Shown one piece after another: positions 25,234-34,300 of a stretch of DNA of 62,290 bases. Both the position numbers and the translations under genes were made by a program. The stretch is from assembly GCA_028293745.1 (NCBI GenBank), contig JAQGOF010000206.1, positions 1 to 62,290 of the forward strand, written 5' to 3'. Positions within the stretch are counted from its first letter, which is position 1, and the number at the start of each line of letters is the position of its first letter. Under the pieces are notes generated by a model. The model did not search any database. It saw nothing but the letters and a program-made list of their open reading frames with translations, and had not been told where the DNA came from. This DNA is from Gammaproteobacteria bacterium. Lineage in GTDB: Bacteria > Pseudomonadota > Gammaproteobacteria > Steroidobacterales > Steroidobacteraceae.

Positions 25234-25716
25234 ATGAATCCATATCGGGACGATCAAAAGGTTAACAGACAACGCACGCTGCGCCCCGCACGCCAGCGAG
25301 GCTTCACACTCATCGAGATCATGGTGGTGGTGATCATCATCGGCCTGCTGGCGGCGGTGATCGTGCCATCCGTGATCAACAAGGTGGACGAGGCGCGCGT
25401 CACCAAGGCCAAGGCCGACATTCAGAGCCTCGAGACGGCGCTCACGATGTACCGGCTCGACAACTCGAAATATCCGACCACGGACCAAGGTCTGCAGGCG
25501 CTGGTCGTGCAGCCCACCGATCCTTCGATCCGCCACTGGCACCAGGGCGGCTACCTGCAGCGCGTGAGCAAGGACCCGTGGGGCGCCCCGTATCTGTACG
25601 TATTTCCGGGCACTCACGGCAAGGACTACGACCTCTATACCCTCGGCTCCGATGGTCAACCCGGCGGGGACGGCTCTGCAGCCGACATCGGCAACTGGAA
25701 CATCGGCGACGAGTGA
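25234..25716 (+). CDS. gspG: Type II secretion major pseudopilin GspG
   Basis: Main subunit of the T2SS pseudopilus, 160 residues. The prepilin peptidase site and methylated helix are RGFTLIEIMVVVIIIGLLAAV, shown here split: cleavage lies between Gly and Phe of RGFTLIEIMVV. The globular part has the GspG pattern ADIQSLETALTMYRLDN, YPTTDQGLQALV and DPWGAPYLY, with Asp residues near GQPGGDGSAADIGNW consistent with the Ca-binding loop. The ATG at 25234 gives a rather long leader (about 28 residues) before cleavage. First gene of the operon. Confidence 0.95.
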   Translation: MNPYRDDQKVNRQRTLRPARQRGFTLIEIMVVVIIIGLLAAVIVPSVINKVDEARVTKAKADIQSLETALTMYRLDNSKYPTTDQGLQALVVQPTDPSIRHWHQGGYLQRVSKDPWGAPYLYVFPGTHGKDYDLYTLGSDGQPGGDGSAADIGNWNIGDE

Positions 25717-26387
25717 AGCTCGTGAGGACTGGGCTCGCACCATCTCGATCACGCGGCTTCACGCTGATCGAGATCATGATTGTCGTCGTGATCATCGGCG
25801 TCATTTCGGCGGGTGTGCTGCTGTCAGTCAATCTCACCGGCAAGGATCGTGACCTGGACAAGGAAAGCGAACGGCTGTTGACTCTGGTCAACTACGCACG
25901 CGAGCAGGCGGAGATTCAGACCCGCGAGTACGGCGTTATTTTCCATGAGGACGGTTATCAGTTCGTCGCCTATGACACCCGCCGTCAGCGGTGGCGCGAA
26001 GTGTATGAGGACGAGATCCTGCGGCTTCGCAAGCTCCCGGACGGGCTGGATGTCAAACTGATCGTCGACGCGCGCCCGGTGGTCCTGGTTCCAACGAGCG
26101 ATGTCAAGCCCTCCGATCCCAAGGACAGGAAGCCGCAGGCAAAGAGCGTGAAGGATGTCAGCAGCCTGAAGGATGCGGTCAGCGCCGGCCGCAAAATGGG
26201 AGAGGACACGAAATCCACTCTCGACGAGGCCAAGAAGATTGCCCCGCAGGTCACGATCTTCTCCAACGGGGATATGAGCTCGTTCGAGGTGACCATCGAG
26301 CGCGAGGGGGGTATCCGCAGCGTCACCATTGCAATAGATGAGAAAGGAAAGGTCATCGAAAAGCCGATGGTGGAGACCAGGACATGA
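25713..26387 (+). CDS. gspH: Type II secretion minor pseudopilin GspH with Lys-rich insertion
   Basis: Minor pseudopilin, 224 residues. The GTG at 25713 overlaps the gspG stop (GTGA) and leads into SRGFTLIEIMIVVVIIGV. The GspH core (LLTLVNYAREQAEIQTREYGV, YQFVAYDTRRQRW, end VTIAIDEKGKV) is normal. Between about residues 124 and 176 there is a Lys/Asp/Ser-rich, probably disordered or coiled stretch (DPKDRKPQAKSVKDVSSLK) that is longer than expected for the family. Likely sits near the pseudopilus tip. Confidence 0.9.
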   Translation: MKLVRTGLAPSRSRGFTLIEIMIVVVIIGVISAGVLLSVNLTGKDRDLDKESERLLTLVNYAREQAEIQTREYGVIFHEDGYQFVAYDTRRQRWREVYEDEILRLRKLPDGLDVKLIVDARPVVLVPTSDVKPSDPKDRKPQAKSVKDVSSLKDAVSAGRKMGEDTKSTLDEAKKIAPQVTIFSNGDMSSFEVTIEREGGIRSVTIAIDEKGKVIEKPMVETRT

Positions 26388-26998
26388 GCCGCCGTGATCG
26401 GCATGGTTTTCGGGCGGATGGCTTTACGCTCATCGAGGTGTTGGTTGCGCTCGTCATCGTGGCTGTGGGCATGTCGGCGTTGATGGGCGCGTTGAGCTCG
26501 TCGGCGAAGACAGTTGCCTACATGCAGGACAAAACGTTCGCTGAGTGGGTAGCGCTCAATCAGATTGCCAGCGTACGCATCGCCCTGCAGAAAGGGCAGA
26601 TACCTGCAACTGGCAACACCACCGGTGATATCGAGCTGGGCAGCCGGACGTGGCACTGGCGTCAGGAAGTGGTCGACAGCCAGGTTCCGGGAATCAGGCG
26701 CATCGACGTCAAGGTACGGCCGAAGGACCTCAAGGCGGGCGAGGACGATAGTTGGTATGTCACGGTCAGCGGGATCACGGGCAACGGCCTGGCGGCGCCG
26801 GGAACCGGCCCGGTGATGTCAGCCGCGGGGACCACCGGGCCCCAGGTGCCGGGCGGTACGAACAGCCCTGGGACAAACCCCGGCACCTCGCTCAACAACG
26901 GGACCGGCAACGGCACTCAGGGCGGTTCGGGCTCGGGCAACTCCGGCAACACGGGCTCGGGCAATACTACAACCCCACCAGGCACTACGCGGCAATGA
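26384..26998 (+). CDS. gspI: Type II secretion minor pseudopilin GspI with Gly/Thr-rich tail
   Basis: Minor pseudopilin of the tip complex, 204 residues. N-terminus DGFTLIEVLVALVIVAVGMSAL with the prepilin cleavage site; the core WVALNQIASVRIALQKG, WHWRQEVV, RIDVKV is typical. The normal family length is about 120-135. Here residues about 132-204 form a Gly/Thr/Asn/Pro-rich tail (for example GTGNGTQGGSGSGNSGNTG). The ATG overlaps the gspH stop (ATGA at 26384-26387). Confidence 0.92.
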   Translation: MSRRDRHGFRADGFTLIEVLVALVIVAVGMSALMGALSSSAKTVAYMQDKTFAEWVALNQIASVRIALQKGQIPATGNTTGDIELGSRTWHWRQEVVDSQVPGIRRIDVKVRPKDLKAGEDDSWYVTVSGITGNGLAAPGTGPVMSAAGTTGPQVPGGTNSPGTNPGTSLNNGTGNGTQGGSGSGNSGNTGSGNTTTPPGTTRQ

Positions 26999-27624
26999 CA
27001 GCTGCAGTACATGGGCCAGTGACACCGCGCAGCCGTGGATTCACGCTGCTCGAGCTGCTCGTCGCCATGTTCATCGCGGCGATTATATTCGCGATGGGGT
27101 ATGGCTCGATCAACCAGGCCGTCAAAAATCGGGTCCAGTTACAGGAGCAGCAGGCCAAGCTGAGCGAGCTGCAAACGGCAGTGCGGACCATAGAGCAGGA
27201 TTTCGTGCAGCTCGCGCCGCGCCCCATACGGCAACCTGTGGGGAGTGATTTCTATCCAGCGTTGATGTCCAGTACTACGACACAACCCGTTGTTGCACTG
27301 ACACGCGCCGGCTGGAGCAATCCTTCCGGCCTGCAACGTCCTGCGCTGCAGCGCGTGGCGTATTACTTTGAGAACGGTACGCTGCGCCGCGAGTATTGGA
27401 CAGTCCTCGATCCAACGCAGTCGAGCCAGCCCGTGAAGCGGGACTTGATGACGCATCTGAAGTCGGTGTCGCTGCGTTTTTATAGCCAGGGTCTGACCTG
27501 GGGGACCCAGTGGCCGCTCAGTCCGCGGGCGGATGACTATCCGAGCCGCCCGATCGCAGTCGAGGTCACTCTCGAGACCGAGGATTGGGGGAAGGTCGTG
27601 CGCGTCATCGAGCTGCCCGGATGA
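26995..27624 (+). CDS. gspJ: Type II secretion minor pseudopilin GspJ
   Basis: Minor pseudopilin, 209 residues. RGFTLLELLVAMFIAAIIFAMG is the class III leader and helix, with cleavage before the Phe. Core segments TVRTIEQDFVQLAPRP and LQRVAYYFENGTLRREYW match GspJ. The ATG at 26995 overlaps the gspI stop (ATGA); an open extension upstream lies antiparallel to no feature and is only the gspI tail read in another frame. Confidence 0.93.
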   Translation: MTAAVHGPVTPRSRGFTLLELLVAMFIAAIIFAMGYGSINQAVKNRVQLQEQQAKLSELQTAVRTIEQDFVQLAPRPIRQPVGSDFYPALMSSTTTQPVVALTRAGWSNPSGLQRPALQRVAYYFENGTLRREYWTVLDPTQSSQPVKRDLMTHLKSVSLRFYSQGLTWGTQWPLSPRADDYPSRPIAVEVTLETEDWGKVVRVIELPG

Positions 27625-28763
27625 GTGCGCTGCTTCCAGCGGGTGCGCGCCGGCGTGGCGCGGGCAGCAGCCCGCTGCGGCGACAACGCGGAATCGCGAT
27701 GCTCGTCGCGATTTTGCTCGTTGCGCTTGGCACTATCATTGCGACAGCAGTTGCGTATGAGAGCGCCATGGCTGCGCGTCGCGGCAGTGCGACATTCGGA
27801 TTTGACGAGGCTCTGCTCGTGGGACAAGGCGCAGAGGCATTGGCTGCATTCGGTTTGAAGTCGTCGATGCAAATGAGCAAGGCTGGAACCGGGGGCACTG
27901 TTGATGTCTACCCGGGCCAACCCTGGGCGCAGCCCACTGTCCCGCTGGAAGTGGTCCCGGGCATTACGCTGGAGGCCTCGCTGGAAGACATGCAGGGGCG
28001 TTTCAACCTGAACTGGCTGGTCGACTACGGCTCGAGTCCCTTCGGCGGAAGTAATGGGCAGAGCGGCGGTAATCAGAACGGCAATGTTCCCAACAACGGC
28101 CTCGCCAATAACGGTCTGGGTGGCGGCAATAACGCAATTCCCGGCCTCACGGGAGCGACGCCGAATGCGGGCGCCGTGCGGGCTTTCAACAAGCTGCTGC
28201 AGATGCTGAACATAGACCCGAAATGGACCGACATGATCGTGGACTGGATCGATTCGGATAACATGCCGCAAACTCAGGGCGCGGAAGACAGCGCGTATCT
28301 GGGCCAAACCCCGCCTTACCTGGCCGCTAACCGCTACCTGACGAGCACCAGTGAGCTGCTGGCGTTGCCGAAGTTCGGACGTGAAAACTTCGCGAAGCTC
28401 GCGCCCTACATCAGCGCTTTGCCACCCGCGACGGCGCTCAACGTCTGCACGGCCCCTGCGCAGGTCCTGGATGCCTTCGCTACCCAGACGACCTTCATGA
28501 GCGACGGGGGGGCGGGACTCGCGAAAAATCGCGAAGCGGCTCCCGGGTGCTTTCCGGAATTGACTTCCTACAAGACCCAGAATCTCGAGCCCAACGACCT
28601 GCAGTTGGCCGGCGACAAGCGGTTCGGCACGAGCTCGCAATACTTCCGCCTGACCAGCCTGGTTACTATTGGCAGTTCGGAATTCAACTTGTACAGTCTT
28701 CTTTACATGGAAAATCCCGGCTACCTCGTTCACCCCGTCCAGCGCAGTTTCTCGCCCGATTGA
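27621..28763 (+). CDS. gspK: Type II secretion pseudopilin GspK with Asn/Gly-rich insertion
   Basis: The large pseudopilin that caps the tip, 380 residues. The N-terminus RQRGIAMLVAILLVALGTII lacks the usual Glu at +5, as GspK does. Core segments DMQGRFNLNWLV, MIVDWIDSDNMPQTQGAED with the expected acidic Ca-binding residues, YLTSTSELLALP and ALNVCTAPAQVLDA are typical. Residues 138-183 form an Asn/Gly-rich insertion (GGSNGQSGGNQNGNVPNNG) next to FNKLLQMLN. The ATG overlaps the gspJ stop (ATGA at 27621-27624). Confidence 0.92.
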   Translation: MSALLPAGARRRGAGSSPLRRQRGIAMLVAILLVALGTIIATAVAYESAMAARRGSATFGFDEALLVGQGAEALAAFGLKSSMQMSKAGTGGTVDVYPGQPWAQPTVPLEVVPGITLEASLEDMQGRFNLNWLVDYGSSPFGGSNGQSGGNQNGNVPNNGLANNGLGGGNNAIPGLTGATPNAGAVRAFNKLLQMLNIDPKWTDMIVDWIDSDNMPQTQGAEDSAYLGQTPPYLAANRYLTSTSELLALPKFGRENFAKLAPYISALPPATALNVCTAPAQVLDAFATQTTFMSDGGAGLAKNREAAPGCFPELTSYKTQNLEPNDLQLAGDKRFGTSSQYFRLTSLVTIGSSEFNLYSLLYMENPGYLVHPVQRSFSPD

Positions 28764-28785
28764 GGCCGCATGAAGGTGTTCGCAC

Positions 28786-30027
28786 ATGGCTGACTGGCTT
28801 CTGATCAGGTTGCCCCGCACACCGGAGCAGCCGGCGACCTGGCTCACGGTGGATCCGCGTGGCAACCCGTCAGGTCCGCCGCAAAGCGGGTCCCTGTCGC
28901 TTGCGGCACCGCGGGCGGTGGGCCGCCGCATCTGCGTGCTCGTTCCGGGTACCGACGTGCTGCTGACAGAGCCGGAAGTGCCCATGAAAGCGGGCACGAA
29001 GCTGCAGCAGGTCGTGCCCTACGCCCTGGAAGAGCAGCTCGCCGACGACATCGATGATCTGCACTTCGCGATCGGCAAACGTGCGGCAGACTCGGCGCGA
29101 ACGCCTGTTGCCGTGATCCGACGCTCGCTCATGGACGAATGGTTGACGTCGCTGAAGTCCAGCGGGCTCGAGCCTGAGTCGATGTACACCGAAAGCGATC
29201 TGCTGCCGCAGAACCCGGGGCAGGCGGTTGCACTGCTGGAGGAGGACGTGGTTGTCGTCCGTCCACCATTGGGCTCACCGGTCACTCTGCCCGTGGAAGC
29301 TCTCGGTGAGGCACTCGAAATTGCCCAGCAGGGATCGCCTGAGCTGGCCGCAACAGGGATACGAGGACTGGTGCTCTACACGGGAGCCGCCGAATGGCAC
29401 CAGCATTCAGCCAAGATCGAGTCGCTGCGCGAGCGCTTCGACGGGATCAAGATCCAACTCCTCAGCGCCGGTCCCCTCGCCCTGTTTGGACAGCAGTTGC
29501 CGATGGCCGCACCGATCAATCTGCTGCAGGGCCCTTATGCTCCGACCACGACCCGCACGGTTGGCTGGAAGTCCTGGAGGGTCGCGGCAATTCTGCTCGC
29601 CTCGCTGATCGGGCTGCACGTCGTGGGCAAGGCGGCCGAGCTGACCGCGCTGAAACGCAACGAGCACAAACTGGATTCGTCGATCGGCGAGACGTTTCGC
29701 CAGGCGATGCCTGGCGAGGGCAGCGCGCTCGATGCGCGCCGCCGGATGGAGCAGCGCCTTGCTGCGGCGCAGAGCGGAGGCGGCCCGGGCGGGCTGCTGC
29801 CTGCGCTGCAGGCCCTGGTACAGGCCCGCAGTGCGGCGCCTGGCGCCACGCTCCAGGCCCTGACCCTTCGCCAGGGCGCGGTTGAAGTGAAGATCGCAGC
29901 GAAGGATGCCTCCAGTCTCGATCACATGAGCCAGTCCCTGCGCTCGAACGGCTGGCAGGCGGACCTGACATCCGGCAACACCACCAGCTCCGGGTATGAG
30001 GGGCGGATCCAGATCCGCGCCAAATGA
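28786..30027 (+). CDS. gspL: Type II secretion inner-membrane protein GspL
   Basis: Assembly-platform protein, 413 residues. A cytoplasmic actin-like domain (about 1-240; VPGTDVLLTEPEVPMKAGTKLQQVVPYALEEQLADD) normally binds the GspE ATPase. A TM helix near 265-285 (VAAILLASLIGLHVVGKAA) precedes a periplasmic ferredoxin-like domain ending TSSGYEGRIQIRA. Starts at ATG 28786, 22 bp after gspK. GspE itself is not in the window. Confidence 0.92.
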   Translation: MADWLLIRLPRTPEQPATWLTVDPRGNPSGPPQSGSLSLAAPRAVGRRICVLVPGTDVLLTEPEVPMKAGTKLQQVVPYALEEQLADDIDDLHFAIGKRAADSARTPVAVIRRSLMDEWLTSLKSSGLEPESMYTESDLLPQNPGQAVALLEEDVVVVRPPLGSPVTLPVEALGEALEIAQQGSPELAATGIRGLVLYTGAAEWHQHSAKIESLRERFDGIKIQLLSAGPLALFGQQLPMAAPINLLQGPYAPTTTRTVGWKSWRVAAILLASLIGLHVVGKAAELTALKRNEHKLDSSIGETFRQAMPGEGSALDARRRMEQRLAAAQSGGGPGGLLPALQALVQARSAAPGATLQALTLRQGAVEVKIAAKDASSLDHMSQSLRSNGWQADLTSGNTTSSGYEGRIQIRAK

Positions 30028-30040
30028 GGAGTTGCCCGCC

Positions 30041-30511
30041 ATGAAACTATCCTTCGATACCATGTCCGAACGCGAGCAGCGGCTCTTGAAGTTTGGCGGC
30101 ATTGCCGCAGTCCTGATACTCATCTTCGGAGTTTTGCTGCCACTCGACAGCAGCGTCGCGAAAGCTCGTGCCCGTATTACGCAGAAACAGGCGGACCTGG
30201 TCTGGATGCGCAATGTGGCTCCCGTGATCGCAACCAGCGGGCCGGCGCACAATCGCGGCACGGGCGAGTCATTGATCGTCATCGTCGATCGTTCTGCGCG
30301 CGAGTCGGGGTTGGAAAAGGCCCTGGCCGGCAGCGAGCCCAACGGTCCGGGCGGTATCCAGGTGCGTTTGGAGAAAGCATCGTTCGATGCCATGATCGGC
30401 TGGTTGTCACGGCTGTCCCAGCAGAATGGCATCAGCGTGGAGGGTGCGAGCATCGATGGCGCAGGCGCCCCCGGCATGGTGAATGCGTCGATCGTGCTGC
30501 GCCAACAATGA
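30041..30511 (+). CDS. gspM: Type II secretion inner-membrane protein GspM
   Basis: 156 residues: short cytoplasmic start with SEREQRLLKFGG, one TM (about 20-38, GIAAVLILIFGVLLPLD) and a periplasmic ferredoxin-like domain with VRLEKASFDAMIGWLSRLSQQNGI, typical of GspM. It partners GspL. The ATG at 30041 follows AGGAG; the open frame upstream lies in the end of gspL. Confidence 0.9.
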   Translation: MKLSFDTMSEREQRLLKFGGIAAVLILIFGVLLPLDSSVAKARARITQKQADLVWMRNVAPVIATSGPAHNRGTGESLIVIVDRSARESGLEKALAGSEPNGPGGIQVRLEKASFDAMIGWLSRLSQQNGISVEGASIDGAGAPGMVNASIVLRQQ

Positions 30512-30562
30512 TAAAACCAACCCGGCAGTGACAAAGCGAGCCGTGCCCGTCAGGGCACTTCA

Positions 30563-31318
30563 ATGAAACGGGCGATCTGGCTGATTTTGTTCGGCGTGTT
30601 GGTGTTTGCCGGCATCGTCGTTGCGCGGCTGCCCGCCAGTTGGGTGTTACCCGGCCCCAATTCCGGTGTGACTTGCGCGGATGCCGACGGGACGGTCTGG
30701 AGCGGTACGTGTACCGGGCTCGTAGTCCAGCAGCAACCGGTCGGAGATCTGTCCTGGGAAGTGCATGCGTCCCGGCTGTTGGCCGGCAAGCTCAACGCCG
30801 ACGTTGTGATTACCCGCCCTACTGGAGCTGCACAGGGGAACGTGGAGGTCGGACTCGACAAGAACATCAGCGCGCGCGATGTCAAAGTCGACCTGCCGCT
30901 CGATCAGGATCTCGTGTCGGCGCTTCCGCCGAACCTTCGAGGCTTGCGGGGCAAGATTCACGCTGACCTCGCGCATGTGCGCGTTGAGGGGGGGCAGACC
31001 CTCAAGGCTATTCAAGGGGTCGTGGAAGCTCAGGACCTGACGGATAGCGAGGGCGGCAGCGCTCAGCGCTGGGGTAGTTATTCACTGACCTTCCCACCGT
31101 CCACCGGTGGTGATCCGGTAGGTCAGCTGCGGGACCTGGGGGGCGGGCCGCTGGCGGTGGAAGGCACGCTACGTCTGACTCCGGACCCCGGGTTTGACCT
31201 CGAAGGCCTCGTCAAAGCGCGCCCCGCAGCGTCGGCTGACCTGGCGAGGGACATTCAGTTCCTGGGCTCGCCGGATGCGCAGGGGCGGCGGCCGTTTTCG
31301 TTAGCTGGAACGTTCTGA
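30563..31318 (+). CDS. gspN: Type II secretion protein GspN
   Basis: 251 residues with one N-terminal TM helix (about 4-22) and a beta-rich periplasmic region typical of GspN (VTCADADGTVWSGTCTGLVV, GDLSWEVHASRLLAGKL, RGLRGKIHADLAHVRVEGGQ, GPLAVEGTLRLTPDPGF). GspN is an accessory T2SS component not found in every system. Last gene of the gsp run; it converges on addA with only 3 bp between stops, so no separate terminator is seen. Confidence 0.88.
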   Translation: MKRAIWLILFGVLVFAGIVVARLPASWVLPGPNSGVTCADADGTVWSGTCTGLVVQQQPVGDLSWEVHASRLLAGKLNADVVITRPTGAAQGNVEVGLDKNISARDVKVDLPLDQDLVSALPPNLRGLRGKIHADLAHVRVEGGQTLKAIQGVVEAQDLTDSEGGSAQRWGSYSLTFPPSTGGDPVGQLRDLGGGPLAVEGTLRLTPDPGFDLEGLVKARPAASADLARDIQFLGSPDAQGRRPFSLAGTF

Positions 31319-31321
31319 CGC

Positions 31322-34300
31322 TCACGTCAACTCGCGAAACACATCCAACAGCGGGAAATACAACCCTGCCCTGACGGGTGCCGTGTCGATGCCGCGCGCC
31401 AGCGCCACGTACGTCTCCAGCTGCGGCCGATATCGCGCCATTTCCTGCTCGAGAAACGCATCAAGGCCGCCACCTTCGTGGCGGCTCGTCTTGAAGTCGA
31501 TCACCCAACGCATTCCATCACTGTCGATGAATGTGCGGTCAATCACTACGTTCGTGAGGCGACCTGCTGCTATACCGGTAAGCGCCCACTCGCTGCGTGC
31601 GTCATGGTGTTCAGCCGCAAATATCCATCGCCCCCGGGCGCTGTTGACTGTGCGCGTTAAAGCCTCGATGACAATCGATGTGGCGCGCGGCAGGTCGCCC
31701 TCCGGTACGCCGTGGCGTCGCAACTGATAGATGTAGAAATCGCGCTCGGCCTCGATTGCCGCTTTCGTGGGCAACTCAGACACGGCCGCATAACTCTCGA
31801 GCGCGGCATGCACCACCGTGCCGATGTGCCGCGCTGTCTCGCCCACCCAGCTGAATTCGGGTGGCTCCAGTGATTGGTGGGAGATGGGTAGGTGCGGTAG
31901 CTCCGGTGTGGTGGCGAGCTTGGGGAGAGACCAGGGGTTGATCAGGCGGCGAACGAGTTGTGGGGGTGGCCGCGGTGTCTCGACGCCGGCGGCTGCGCCG
32001 TTGGGGTCGAGCGCCGGGGCGGCGGCATCACCCGCTGCGCGAACGGATGCGCCGCCTGCAGGCTGCGAAGCCGCATCTGTGGCGCCAACCGTGCTCGCTG
32101 CGCCGTGTGCCGGGTAGTTGCCTTTGCCGACGACGTCACCCGTGGCGGCTGCGCCGCCGGCGGCCAGCATGGGCGCCACCGCGGGCCACAAGCAGGCGAG
32201 CAACGTGCCGTTTCGGGGGCCGATCGAGCCGTCTGCCTTTGCTTTGGGAGCCGCCGAGAACTCCAGTGTCTGTTTGGCGCGTGTCGCTGCAACATACAGC
32301 AGGCGTACCTGCTCGTTCGCTGCTCGCCTCGATGTAAGTCGCTTGAGGTACGCACTCACCTCCCCACCCTCGTCGTCGCCAATCGTCGGCACTGGCGCCA
32401 TGATCAGGTCGCTTTTACCTTCGGTGCGCGGCAAATCGAGCCAGCGCAGAAGCGGCTCCCTTCCCCGATTGAGCTCACGATCGAGGCTGGGGACAAACAC
32501 ATGATCGAATTCCAGTCCCTTGGCACGGTGTATCGTCATGAGCTGCACCGGGTTTGATGCGGCGGTCTGTGGCTGGGCGTAGAGATCCGCCAACAGCGAG
32601 TCCAGGTCCTGTGGCCCCGACCACTCGCCGCCGGCAACACGCTCGCTGAGTGCGCCAAAGAATGCGCGTGCGTGCCGCAGTTCCAGCTCCGCATAGGCAT
32701 CAGCCGCGCCAAGCCTCAACCACGTGAGTTCGAGCCAATCGGCCATCGGCATGCTATTGCGCGACTCGAGTGCTGTCTCGAGTACCTCCCGCACACGATT
32801 CAGCCGCGGAAGATCTTCCGGCAGACAGCGCGCGAGGCGGTCTGTGTCTACCATCGCTTCCCACACCAACAGAGGATCGCGTCGGTGCGACAATGCGGTC
32901 AGCGTCGCCAGCGATACCCCGCACCAAGGGGCACGCAGTACCGCGAGCCAGGCGGTGCGATCACCCAAATGACTCGTGGCCTGCACAAGTGCGACAAGAT
33001 CACGAACGATCGACAACTCGCGCAGGGGTACCAGATCAACGCCCACAGCGTCGATCCTGTGTGCCTCGAGACTGGTGATAATGGGGGCCGCATGTGATCT
33101 CGAAGCCACCAGGACAGCGATCGTCGCTAGCGGATCCCGAGCCTTCAGATCAGCGATGCGTTCGACGATAGCGGCTGTCTCGGATTCACGATTGTCGTTG
33201 TCGAACAAGCGCACCCGAACTGGGGATTCCATCGCACCCTCGGCACCCTTTCCTGCAACGCTTCGCGTGAACGACACGGCACTGGCACGTAAGTCATCTC
33301 GCGCAGGGAATAGCGTCGTGAATGCGTCATTGATCCACCCGATCAACTCGGGCACGGAGCGGAAATTGCGTGTCAGCTGCAACGGTTCCAGCCGAACGGC
33401 CCCAATCCCACTATCGCGCGCTCGAAGGAACAGCCCCACTTCCGCCTCGCGGAACTGATAGATCGATTGCATCGGATCGCCCACGACAAACAGCGTGCGC
33501 CCGTCGCCCTCTTCCCAACCCGCGGTCAGCATCTCGATCAGATCGTACTGGGCAAGCGAGGTGTCCTGAAACTCATCCACCAGGATGTGTCGCAACGACA
33601 TTCCTGTGCGTAACGCCAAGTCGGTAGGCAGTCCGGCATCGGTCAATGCCTCGCGCGCGGCACCGGCAACGTACGTATGGTCCACTCGGCCATTCACCGC
33701 AAATTCGGCTTGCAAGTGTGCTGCTGCAGATCGCAACACTCGGGACAATGCCTCGATGGCGGCAGCATCGGCATCGCTCAATAAAGCCGCCGGAAGAGCT
33801 GCGAGCTCCGCCAGCGCTTCCCGAAATCCTGCGACGCTGCTGAGTCGCTCAATGGCAGCTCGCAACGCATCTCTCGCTTCGGAGCTCTCGTATTCAGGAC
33901 CGGCTGTCCGGGTGATTCCCTTGGGCTTACGCCAGTCAGATTTGGCGGTGAGCGTGACTGATGCGAGGCGTTTCCAGGCAGGCGCCGTGCGCACGTCAGT
34001 TCCGAGCGGGCCGATATGAGGGAGTGCGGCCGCCTCATTGCGAAGTGAGGGTGGCAGAAGTGCACACACTGCGCGCAGATGGTCGCGTACTATTTCTTCG
34101 AGACTTCCGCTGATCCGTGCGCACAAGGCTCCGGGCTCATGGCCCAACACATACCGAAGCCAGTGACCGCGCTGACGCAGCATGTCCGCCAGCAATCGCT
34201 GGACATTGCCCCAATTGTTGTCGAGGCGCTCGAACAACAGCTCCACGTCTTCAGCGAGCTGTGGGTCGTCATCCGCAGCGGCCAACGTTTGGCGGGCGGC

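Noticed and set aside
27537..28997. 486-codon open frame on the minus strand opposite gspK
   Set aside because: Antisense to an operon with overlapping start/stop codons; no motif.
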